A DNA stretch of 64,000 bases from Penium margaritaceum. Its lineage: Eukaryota; Streptophyta; Zygnematophyceae; Desmidiales; Peniaceae. Within the stretch, counting starts at the first letter, position 1. Every line of letters starts with the position of its first letter. The notes beneath the pieces were generated by a model. That model searched no databases and was not told the origin of the DNA. It saw nothing but the letters and a program-made list of their open reading frames with translations. Position numbers and translations under genes: made by a program. Positions 24,623 through 34,329 of the stretch are shown here, piece by piece. The DNA is taken from assembly GCA_023375785.1 (NCBI GenBank), contig SZWC01001553.1, positions 152,444 through 216,443 of the forward strand. The letters run 5' to 3'.

Positions 24623-24925
24623 CTTGAGGGAGTTTCTCCCACTCTCTCACCAGAAGGCTCTGACAAGTTCGACCACTTTCGAGATGTTACTTTCCAGACA
24701 TACATGAGTCCCTAATCTTTCCGAGTGGGCATGTCTGTCCTTTAAACAGTAGCACACCGCGCTTCAGGACCTTGAGTTTCTATCCAACGGTCGAGGGCAA
24801 TTAGGATAACTGCCCTCACCCTCTGACGATCCTGCTCGCACATTCTGACAACATCGATTACTTTTGCGAATCATCGACAGAAGTGCCATGACCTTTTAGA
24901 CGACTTCTTGACGCATCGCGATATA

Positions 24926-25535
24926 CCCCGGTGATTTTTAATTTCGACGTCCAGGTTTTTATGACTTATGTGATCCATAAATTTGATTGGGTTTTTGAAT
25001 TTGTAATTATTTATGTGTTCCTAATTCGTCGAATTCAATTGAGGTGTGATCCTTAAATTCGACGAAAGGGCGGGTGCATTTTCTATGTGCTCCTAAAATT
25101 CGACGACCGCCTCCGAGAGCGCGACTGGCGAGCACTGTCATGCACTGTCGTGCACGCGGAATCGGCACATGACAGAGCGCGTTCGGCAGTACCACCAAAC
25201 GCGCCCCCAGTCACGTGCCAAATCTGCGCGTGTCACCTGCACGCGCAGGTGACGTGCGCCGATTCGGTGTCTTGTGACTAGCGAACTCCTCGCTCGACCA
25301 CATCGAGCGAGGAGTTCGAACAGGGCACTGCCCTGTTTGACCTGCCCTGTTCATGAACTGTGCAACAAAATAGGTATGACCAAGCAACCTGGAAATTAGA
25401 TTAAACCCTCACACCTTGAATTCGACGATTCCTGACTATAATTATTTATGTATTCCTTTAGATTTGTTGATCGAAATAGCGGTTCAAATTCAACGAAGGA
25501 AAAAAAATTAAAATCGAAATTAAAGATCACTGGGG
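24926..25535. mobile_element. TA-target MITE with long imperfect inverted repeats (MITE-1)
   Basis: 610 bp inside the gypsy-2 5' LTR. The ends are CCCCGGTGATTTTTAATTTCGA and the inverse of CCCCAGTGATCTTTAATTTCGA (20 of 22 match). A TA duplication lies on each side (24924-24925, 25536-25537); the uninterrupted gypsy-2 3' LTR shows the empty site. Weaker inverted similarity, including TCGTCGAATTCAA and GGTGTGA, continues for well over 100 bases. An aattcgacg-like motif recurs in both arms. The centre is GC-rich with perfect hairpins. No transposase is encoded. The TA target points to the Tc1/mariner (Stowaway-like) superfamily by inference. Confidence 0.85.
25232..25335. repeat. hairpin cluster in MITE-1 centre
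   Basis: Three perfect inverted repeats stand side by side. 25232-25253 has 9-base arms gtcacctgc/gcaggtgac around acgc. 25282-25318 has 16-base arms cgaactcctcgctcga and its complement around ccaca. 25321-25335 has 7-base arms cagggca/tgccctg around one base. Their role is unknown. Confidence 0.9.
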
Positions 25536-25807
25536 TATCTAGATTTATAAGGATGCATCTCGCATCTTTGCCATTGATCTTCGAAAGCCCCCTGATTCCT
25601 TGGCAGGAATTTTCGAGCCAACCACTCACGACGCGACTCCACACGCGTTGCTCGACAATCGACTCGACAACCCCGACTACATCTCATTTATAACTCGACA
25701 CTTGTATAGAAGTGTTTGATCGGTTTGACACTTTTCATCTCAGTAAACTTTACACTAATTATAAAATGCACAAGTGTCCAAAATTCTCAAACCGTGTTCT
25801 GTCTTGC

Positions 25808-26454
25808 TGTTATAATTTGTGACGTTCCTATTGACCTGTATAGTTTACTGTGACCACTCAGCCGTGTCCATGCTCGTGTACATCCCTGATGCGGACCCAG
25901 GTGGCACCAGGGCGTCATCTGGTGGTGGACTACCTGCTCGGAGTTGATCAACGGTCGCCCCAGATTCCTGGATGCTGTCTGGGACCTTCCATAGTTTTCT
26001 TTTTGCAACTTGTAGGATTTTATCAGTGGACTGGCCACGGGCCCGATTTGCATGTTTTTGTATTGTGTGTCCATCGTTTGCTGCTGGATGCATGCATGTG
26101 ACCAGTCGTAGCGTCCGGCTTGAATTTCTGCACGTGTAGGTTCAGACTTTGTAGCGTTCTGACTTGTCTACGCTGAGTTACGGCCAAAACAGTGGTTTTG
26201 GACCGGTTTTAGGACAGATCTTGCACTGCCGCGTGTGACACCCACCGTGCGCCACGACAGGTACTTATGCCATGGACCTGTCAATTTTCATTTCTCTCTA
26301 CAAATGTTATTGAAGCATTTAGATACTTTGCCTTGTGTCGCCTAGCCAGACCCTTGCCATTGTGTGCACGACTTGTGACTGTCATCACCATCTGACCAGG
26401 CACTGACGCCTAGTCAGCGGCAATATTGCTAGGAAGCTTCCACGCATATTCTCA
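25808..26454 (+). repeat. copia-5 5' LTR
   Basis: 647 bp, TGTTATAATTTG to CATATTCTCA. It pairs with 33371-34013 and with the copia-2 LTR. The primer-binding site follows at 26455. Confidence 0.92.
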
Positions 26455-26466
26455 TGGTATCAGAGT
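26455..26466 (+). other. copia-5 primer-binding site
   Basis: Reads tggtatcagagt, one base from the plant initiator-Met tRNA complement, immediately after the LTR. Confidence 0.88.
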
Positions 26467-27257
26467 AGCGAGACCCCTCTCGTTGAGCTGTGCTACAGAG
26501 ATGCAACACCGAAAGTAGCAGTGAGAGTCACCGCCACCGCCATATCCTGGGACTTGTTGCAACCGTTTTCAAAAACGACATCATCACGCCATCTCCACCA
26601 CCTCATCGGGTGAGCTGCGACATTTACTAGCTCCAGCAGCCAAGCCGAGCGATAGTAGCAGGAGCACCTGGTGGCAGTAGCAGCCGTATCTGGCTGCCAG
26701 CCTGTACACACACAAAAATGGGAGTAGCAGCTTGCAACAACAGCTTGCGGCAACGGCTGCGAGCACTGGCAGCGCGCAGCGGTTGCAGCTCGCAACAACG
26801 GCGGCATCAGCAGTCGCTAGCAGCAACAGTAGCGCAGCAACAGCAGCAGCAAAAGCAGCAGCAGTGCAGCAGCAGCATTGCAGCTGTTGTAGTGACAGTA
26901 GCAATAGCTACGCAGTTGTACAGCTGCGCAGAAACTACGCAGTACTGCACAGACCCATGTGGCACTATGCATGCCTACGTAGCCCCTGCGCATCCACGAG
27001 CAGGGGACGACGAGGTCACCCCCACCGGTCACGCGAAGTTTGCGTGACCTAAAAAAATACTGGCGTAAAATACGCCAGCATAAAAAATGCTTGGGTTTTT
27101 CGCTAGCATAAAAAACCACCGACTTCATCATCAGCTGTGCTGACGTCCATAATTTTGTGGTCAAAACATCAGTTTTTTTAATGATTCAACTCCTCAAGAA
27201 ACGTTGTCGGTTTCTTGTTCGGAGCATTTTTTACGTTCGGCCCCATACTGAGCGTGG
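26467..27257 (+). other. copia-5 leader with CAG/GCA-rich block
   Basis: About 800 bases before gag. Positions about 26490-26960 are rich in cag, gca, agc and aac triplets. The remainder has two ctgacgt/catcag-type phrases that are also present before copia-2 gag (about 5905-5985). Open frames here are low-complexity and are not called as genes. Confidence 0.7.
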
Positions 27258-28660
27258 ACATGGCTGTGACTTGTGACAAGGACAAAGGACCACCTAATCC
27301 CTCCTCCTCCTCCTCAGGGGTCCTGAGTCCAAGCTCGCAGGCTATTGAGGACCTGCGGAGTCAGCAGGATGAGATACGTCACCTACAGCAGCAGCAGACC
27401 GCCGCCATCCGCACGCTCACTGATCTTCTTCGGAGTCAGTCCACAGCCCCACAGCAGACCTCCGGGGGGTACGTCGGTGTCACACCTTCTGCACATCAGT
27501 CAACATCTACACCGAGGAGAGCATTAGGACATGACCCGCCATTTCTTGATCCTTTGGAGGAGGACCCTGACATGCCAGGCATGGAGGATGAGAGTTTTGA
27601 GAGGGATATTCGCGTACTTCAGGAACGTCTCCGCCAGCTGCAGACACGTTCCGGTTCCCTGTTCCCAAAGATCTAATCCTCGTGTGAGCCCTACCTCGGT
27701 GACTTTCCTCGTCCCGGTGTCTTCCCCATCCCTCGTCTTTCCCATCCTGTGGTTCCTCTCCCTACGGAGCGGAAACATAAGGACTTCGAGATACCGCCCG
27801 CATGATATGTTAGCGAGGATGGCTTTGACTATTGGGAGACCCTCTTCCAGGTCTGGGCCACTACAGAGGGGGGTTGGCCCTACTGCCACAGTCAGTACCA
27901 GGTTATGGACCGTGCTCAGGTGCTGACAGTGGCTTGGGTGATGCAAGGACTCCCATACTCCATGCCTCGTGAGATTGTCGTGGACTTTCGCCCCTTCCTT
28001 GGAGAGGTTGGCACATGCGCGGGTGCTGACCCACGTCGGGGCTGGGAGCTGGAATTGTCCCTGCTTGCTGCGGAGACGCACGCCACCTGCGCGACTCACA
28101 TCCGCACCTTCCACTCCCTTCGTCAGGGACCTGTCGAGTCCACAGCCAATTACTGGCGGCGTGCCATGCGCATCTACACGTGCCTTGGGACCTCTGGAGG
28201 TACACAACTGTTGGTGCTGCGGAAACTCATGATTGGAGTACATCTTAAGCATGCCAACATCTTCTCGGGGTACAGCAACGTCATGCTCAAGCCCTTCCCC
28301 ACCTCGCTTCAGCTTCTTCCTTGGGCGTATCAGCTTTTCCTCCAGGTGACTTCCGCCCGTGAGGCAGCCGTCGTCCATCAGGAGAGTTCAATTGCTGCAC
28401 TGGTGATCGCGTCACCACTAACGCCTCTCTCGTAGCTCCCTTCTCCATCCTCTGGCACGCCCTCCACTACCCCTTCCACCCCGACTACCCCGACACAGAC
28501 ATAGGGTGTGGCAGTAGCAGTATAGGGGAAGAAGGGCAAAAAGAAGAATGGCTCGGGCCAGTAGCAGTCATCAGGCGGTAGTAGTGGACGTACTGTTCAC
28601 TGCTACAACTATGGAGGCGCTCAGCGCTACACCGAGTGCCAACAGCCGCTCAACTGGGTG
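27258..28660 (+). pseudogene. copia-5 gag remnant
   Basis: It begins MAVTCDKDKGPPNPSSSS. A predicted coiled-coil-like stretch (EDLRSQQDEIRHLQQQQ) is followed by the core (VVDFRPFLGEVGTC, THIRTFHSLRQG, LQLLPWAYQLFLQVTS) and a knuckle region near 28590-28660 (YRECQQPLN-like). The first 419 bases are open without interruption. It parallels copia-2 gag throughout. Broken. Confidence 0.78.
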
Positions 28661-28899
28661 CGGATCACTCGTGGTCTTCAGGCTACACACGCACAACGGT
28701 CTGCGTCGAGCAGCACAGCCTCTGGTCGCACGGCGACCACGATCGTAGCAGGTCCCACTTCCTCACCGGTGAGCAGCGGAGACCCAGACCCCCGTGACTG
28801 CACCATCGCCGAGCTCCGTCAGCTCCTGGCGCTTTGCTCTGAGGGATGTGCAAGTATGTCGTCATAGCCGAGTGGTTCATAGACAGTCTGTTCGCCTGT

Positions 28900-31800
28900 C
28901 CTCGTATCTCGTGGTGACTTGTATGAGGGAGCACAGCTGGCATGTGATGATGATGGGCCTGACAGTACAGATTGGATTTTTCAGTCTCACCTGGGTACCA
29001 TTCATTATTCTCCCTCCTCTGTTGTCGAGCGCCCGTCTGCAGCCGAGTGTTCCATTGCCCGTTGCATAGTGATGTCCTCTAGTCGTGATTCGGGTGTTAC
29101 TTGGATCATCGATTCCGGTGCCAATCACCACATGTCCTGTCATCGTAGTGACTTTGTTGTCCTCGGTCTTGTGGCATCTGTTCATTCCGTTCGCAAAAGC
29201 TCTGGTCAGTCCTTGCCAGTTCAGGGTGTTGGGGTTGTGTGCTTTGATGGCCCATCTGGCCCCTTGTATCTTCCTGACGTGCTTTTGTGCCTGACCTTGA
29301 GCTCAACTTGCTCTCTATGCTTGCCTGCACTCTGATGGGACTCTCTATGGAGCACACTGCAGACTCAACGACAGTGACTGCTCTTGATACTTGCACTGTT
29401 TTTCTTCGTGCCTCTGCTCTGGATGATCCGTATTGGGTTCCTCGGATCTCTTCTTCTCCTTTCTCCCCTTCCCCTCCTGCTCGTGTGTTTGTCACTGGTG
29501 TCCTGTCTGCTAAGCAAAAGTGCCTGCTACATCGATGTCTGTGTCATGTGGGTTCTGACACTGTGTCGAAGCTCATTAGGACACAACCCGTACCCGGTCT
29601 TGATGCGGCCTCTTTCGAGAAGCGGCCCAAGACCAATTGTGTGTTCTACGCTCGGGGTAAGATGCATCACTGCACTTACCCTGAATCCAGTTCTCGAGCC
29701 CTTCGTCCTCTCGCACTGGTCCTTTTGGAACTTCTTGGTCCTCTTCCTGTCGAGTATTTGTCCAATCGGGACCAATACATCCTGACCCTCACCAATGACT
29801 TCACCCGGATGCGGTGGGTCTACAGCCTACGCCAGAAGAGTGATGCCGCTCGAGCGGTTCGTCTCTGGCTAGTGATGGCTGAGCATCAGTCTCGCCACTC
29901 GATGCATACCTTCCGCTCGGACCGTGACGGCGAGTTTCTTGGCGAGATGGACAGTTTCTTTGCCAAGCGCGGGAATTTTCACCAGGTCTCTACTCCTGCC
30001 ACTCCTCAGCAGAACAGTGTCTCTGGACGTTGGAACTGCACCATGGAGGATGCTATTTGTGCTATGCGGTCTGAGTGCGTTCTCCCGGAATCCTTCGCCT
30101 TTGAAGGATTCTCTTACATGACATGGGTCTAGAACCACCTCCCGCATGGTCCTCTCCTGGACCTAGGGGTCCGAATTCGGATGATTCACGAATTTTGACC
30201 CCAAATTTGAATTCGTTGGAATTCGAGAGTTGGCATTCTTCCAGGCTCGAATTGAATTCATAAAATTTGTAAAAATTCGAATTCAAATTCGTACATTTTT
30301 AAAATTCAAATTGAATTCGTGAATAAAAATTCATCCAAAAATTCGAATAAAATACGAATTCGACCACCACTTACCAGATTTTACCCGTTATAACAGCAAC
30401 TTGGCTTTTTTTCTCCGCCATACTTTTGCACACTATTCCCTTCGCAAGAAGAAACCGTCAGTCATGTCCTCTTTACCACCGACTTTCGGGGCAACGTGGA
30501 ACCATTTTTGTGGAGGTACATAAACATATCTGGCATTACTCATGAAAATTCGTGTAAATTCATGTAAATTCGTGAAATTCAAGAAAATTCACGAAATTCG
30601 TGACTTCACAAATAGTTCGTGAACAAATTCGAGGCCCCAAAACAGAAATTCGAATTCGGCAAACTGGCCGAATATTCGAATTCGCAATTTAATTCGCCAA
30701 CTCGAAATTCGAATTCGTACCCATACCTGGACCACGTTACACTGTACGAGCTCTGGTTTGGCCATCGTGTCGATCTACGTCTTGCTCGTGTCTGGTGCTC
30801 TGTGGCTTCTGTGTGGTACACCAAGGATCAGCAAGGGTCCAAGGTATCTCCGCGCGGTCGCTTGTGTGCCTTCGTCGCCATCTTCCTGCGGTTGAAGGCG
30901 TGGCGTTTTTGGGATCCCGCCCGTCGTCGCATTGTTGAGTCCTGCAACAAGCTCTTCTTCGAGTTTCTCACCTACCGCGACCTGACCTCAATTTTTTCGA
31001 TGTCTATCATACACGTTTCTACATGTGTGGTTTCTCGACGGATGGGGGAGTCTGAGCCTACAAGCACCTCTCTTCCGGCTGATGTGTCCGCTTGAGCCCT
31101 CTCCACTTCTCGGTTTCTGGATCTTGATGACCCGGCTATCATCGCTGTCGGCCCAGAGACCTCTCCCGCCCAACCTATCTCCTCTCCTATGCCCTCGCAC
31201 CCCATAGAGACCCATGATGTTGTCCCTCTGTCCACAAGTACTCCTGTCTCCGTGGGTGGTCCTACTGCCACACCCAGTCCTACGTCTCCCATCAGTTCAC
31301 CAGCCTCTCCTCCCACTGCATCACCCGTCCCTATGCCTTAGTCCTCACCGGATGTGGTCATGCCTGTCTCTGAACCTGCAGTGAGCCATTCGAGCCCAGG
31401 CTAGTCGTGTGAGTCCGGTGGTCGTCTTCGACCGTTGGGCTAGGGAGCCCAGTGAGTGTCAGGTCCCGCACCCATGCACTCCACTCGCAGCGTTGCGAGT
31501 GGCGATCCCGGCACAAAGGCCCTCAGCCTGAGTGTTTGTACAGATCACACAGAGGTACATCCAGCGTGTCCTGTAGGTCACGATCTGGTCACTCCGCTTG
31601 TGATGCAGCAGCTGGCCTTGTGGTCGCCAGGCCCATTTATGAGGCGTGTACACTAGCCACTCAGAGCTCTCCCTCGTTTGTTCCCGATCCGGGCACACTG
31701 AGGGAAGCCCTCTTATCACAGGATACTGAAGCCTGGTGTACTGCATACAAGGATGAGATTCATGCCATCCGAGAGCACGGATTTTGTGAGCTAGTCAACC

Positions 31801-33240
31801 TTCCACCTAGGAGGAAGGCGATTCATGTCAAGTGGGTCTTTCGCAAGAAGGTGAAGTCGGATGGCTCACTGGAATGCCACAAGGCTCGCTTGCTCACAAG
31901 GCTCGTAAAGGGGCACTCTCAGATTGAGGAAAAGGATTACACTGACACATTTTCCTCTCTCGGCCGCATGACCTCAGCTCGTGATCTGTTTAGTGTGGTG
32001 GCTCAGCATGACTGGGAACTGCACCAAATGGATGTGAAAAATGTGTTCCTCTATGGCTCTCTAGATGAGGACATTTACATGGCCCAGCCACCAAGCTTTG
32101 AGGATGGTGACAAGGTCTGGCGCTTACGCAAGTCCTTGTACAGACTCAAGCAGTCTCCTCGGTGCTGGAACCAGGAGATCACAGGTACTCTGATTCGTGC
32201 AGGATATGTATAGAGTGAGGCAGATCCCTCTCTTTTCATGCGACAGGCGTCTGAGCGGTTCACCGCCATCCTGGTTTATGTGGACGACCTCCTGATCGCG
32301 TCTCCCTCCATGGAGGCCGTGAAGGAGGCCAAGGTGGTCCTCCAGACTGCCTATAGGATGAAGGACCTTGGTCCTACAGTGGTATTTCTTGGCATGGAAA
32401 TCGTACGAGACCGCAGACGTCGGATGCTTCTCTTACATCAGGTCCAATACACATGCGTTGTGGACGAGCGCTTCAGTGACCTCCTTGGCGTAGTGCCCAC
32501 GGCCTCTACACCTCTCACACCGGACAAGAAGGACGCCCTAAAGGTGGAAGATCCCACACAACTGGGGGAGACAGTGGATGTGACCTTTTACCTCCGCCTC
32601 ATCGGATCTCTGATGTACCTGGCCACTACCACATGCCCTGACATCGCTTTCACCGTCAACCTCCTTGCACAGTTTTTGTAGGCATTTTCGTAGGCTCCAC
32701 ATGCTAGAGCTCTTCAGGCGGCTGTACGAGTGGTGCGGTATGTGGATTATCTGCCGTACCTCAAAATCTGCTTTCGCTCGCACTGGTCGGTGGTTCTTGA
32801 CGGCTGCACCGGTAGTGATTGGGCCTCGAGCCCAGATGGACGCGGTCGCACCGGTTACATGTTCCTACTCGATGGTACCACTGTTTCCTAGCGTAGTGGG
32901 AAGCAGGGCTGCATTTTACGTAGCTCGTCAAAGGCAGCGTATGTTGCTTTGGGTGCAGGGGCTGCTGGGGCAGTGTGGCTATAGCACCTATTCCTTGATT
33001 TGGATCAGTCAGTGCCTGCCGTTGTGCTTCGTTGTGACAACCAGAGTGCTCTTGCCATTGCAGAAAACTCTGGTATCTTTCATGCTCGCACAAAGCACAT
33101 TACGATTGAGCATCTCATCGTGCGCGATCTGGTGGAGTGACACGTGATCTCCGTCATATGGGTCGGTACGGACATGCAGTGTGCTGGCTTCTTGACGAAG
33201 GCATTGGCGCACGGGAAGTTTCTGGTGGCCATTCATTCTG
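28900..33240 (+). pseudogene. copia-5 pol remnant: protease, integrase, RT, RNase H
   Basis: Protease about 29090-29330 (IDSGANHHM). GAG-pre-integrase about 29515-29690. Integrase about 29690-30140, continuing at 30734-31000 beyond the MITE. Ser/Pro/Thr-rich linker about 31080-31400. RT about 31690-32690 (KWVFRKKVKSDGSLE, VYVDDLLIASPS). RNase H about 32770-33220. A decayed copia pol. Confidence 0.86.
30164..30725. mobile_element. hAT-like MITE (MITE-2)
   Basis: 562 bp inside copia-5 integrase, flanked by a perfect eight-base duplication cctggacc (30156-30163, 30726-30733). The ends read TAGGGGTCCGAATTCGGAT and, inverted from the right, TATGGGTACGAATTCGAAT (16 of 19 match). An eight-base target duplication with T/CAGGG-type ends is the hallmark of the hAT superfamily. 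It is AT-rich, with about twenty copies of a GAATTCG-like motif on either strand. No transposase frame is present, so it is non-autonomous. The corresponding place in copia-2 (near 9027) has no insert. Confidence 0.9.
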
Positions 33241-33370
33241 TTGGGCTTGGCCCCTTGCGTGAGAGTGGTTGAGTGCAGGGTGTGTCTGTGTCATGACTGT
33301 TTTTGTACTCGTCCTTGCACTCGTTTCAGCTGCACGTGTATGGACATGCGGACCATCCGGTCATGGAGGG

Positions 33371-34013
33371 GGCTATGATTTGTGACATTCCTGTCGACCT
33401 GTATAGTTTACTGTGACCACTCCGCCGTGTCCATGCTCGTGCGGATCCCTGATGCAGACCCAGGTGGCATCGGGGCGTCGTCTAGTAGTGGATTACCTGT
33501 TCGGAGCTGATCGATGGTCGTCCCAGAGTCCTGGATGTTGTCTGGGACCTTCTACAGGTTTTTTGCAGCTCGTAGGATTTCATCGGTGGACTGGCCGTGG
33601 ACCCGATTTGCATGTTTTTGCATTGTGTATCCACCATTTGTTGCCGGTTGCATGATGTGACCAGTCATAGAATCCGGCTTGAGTTTCTGCAGGTGTAGGT
33701 TCAGACGGCGTAATGTTCTGAGTTTTCTACGCTGAGTTACGGCCAAAACAGTGGTTTTGGGCCGGTTTTGGGACAGATCTTGCACTGCCGCGTTTGACAC
33801 CCACCGTGCGCTGTGGCTGGTACTTATGCCATGGAACTTTCATTTGTCATTTCTCTCTGCAAATGCTATTGAAGCATTTTGACACTTTGCCTTGTGTCGC
33901 CTAGCCAGACCCTTGCCGTTGTGTGCACGACTTGTGACTGTCGTCACCGTCTGATCAGGCACTGACGCCTAGTCAGCGGCAATATTGCTAGGAAGCTTCT
34001 ATGCATATTCTCA
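33371..34013 (+). repeat. copia-5 3' LTR
   Basis: 643 bp after a purine-rich atggaggg. The first bases are degenerate relative to the 5' copy. It ends CATATTCTCA and is followed by cttgc. Confidence 0.9.
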
Positions 34014-34060
34014 CTTGCAATTCATACATTTTCACCACGTACACTCTGTTTGGTATAACA
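34014..34060 (+). repeat. gypsy-2 5' LTR, final segment
   Basis: The part of the gypsy-2 5' LTR beyond the copia-5 insertion, including the duplicated cttgc. It ends at ggtataaca, matching the end of the 3' LTR near 38268. The other segments are 24685-24925 and 25536-25807. Confidence 0.85.
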
Positions 34061-34062
34061 CT

Positions 34063-34074
34063 TGGTATCAGAGC
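34063..34074 (+). other. gypsy-2 primer-binding site
   Basis: Reads tggtatcagagc, the exact complement of the plant initiator-Met tRNA 3' end, two bases after the LTR. Confidence 0.9.
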
Positions 34075-34329
34075 GCGAGCTGGAGAGGCATCTGACTACT
34101 TTACCCATCCGGAGGACTACCTCGCACAAGCTGTCAACGCATCTCGCATGTCAAGACTTTGCAGACTTAACGACTACAACGTGAAGCAAGCGAGTGCATC
34201 CGACGATGAGCAGCAGGTATACAACGAAGACTTCGGTGATGGAGGAATAGAATGTGCCTATGTATGCAAACACTAAAGCGGCACCGATTGCTGGCGTGGC
34301 GGGTTACGCAACAGATGCGTCAAATCCGA

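Larger units (their letters stand above)
25808..34013 (+). mobile_element. Ty1/copia LTR retrotransposon, copia-5 (complete layout, decayed)
   Basis: LTRs at 25808-26454 and 33371-34013 are flanked by a perfect five-base duplication cttgc (25803-25807 and 34014-34018). Inside are the primer site, an approximately 800-base CAG-rich leader, gag, zinc knuckle, protease, integrase (interrupted by a hAT-like MITE), RT and RNase H. It is the same family as copia-2. The LTRs differ at roughly a tenth of positions by eye. Fifteen or more breaks. It is inserted into the 5' LTR of gypsy-2, which is therefore older. Confidence 0.93.

Noticed and set aside
24685-25807. Solo gypsy LTR
   Set aside because: The LTR continues after copia-5 at 34014-34060 and is followed by a primer site and a gypsy interior, so it is a split 5' LTR.
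26493-27164. Gln/Ala/Ser/Leu-rich open frames
   Set aside because: They are products of the CAG/GCA-rich leader of copia-5, low in complexity and present on both strands.
30164-30725. Spaced GAATTCG repeats as a possible CRISPR-like array
   Set aside because: Repeat units are short and irregular, occur on both strands, and sit within a MITE with terminal inverted repeats and an eight-base duplication.
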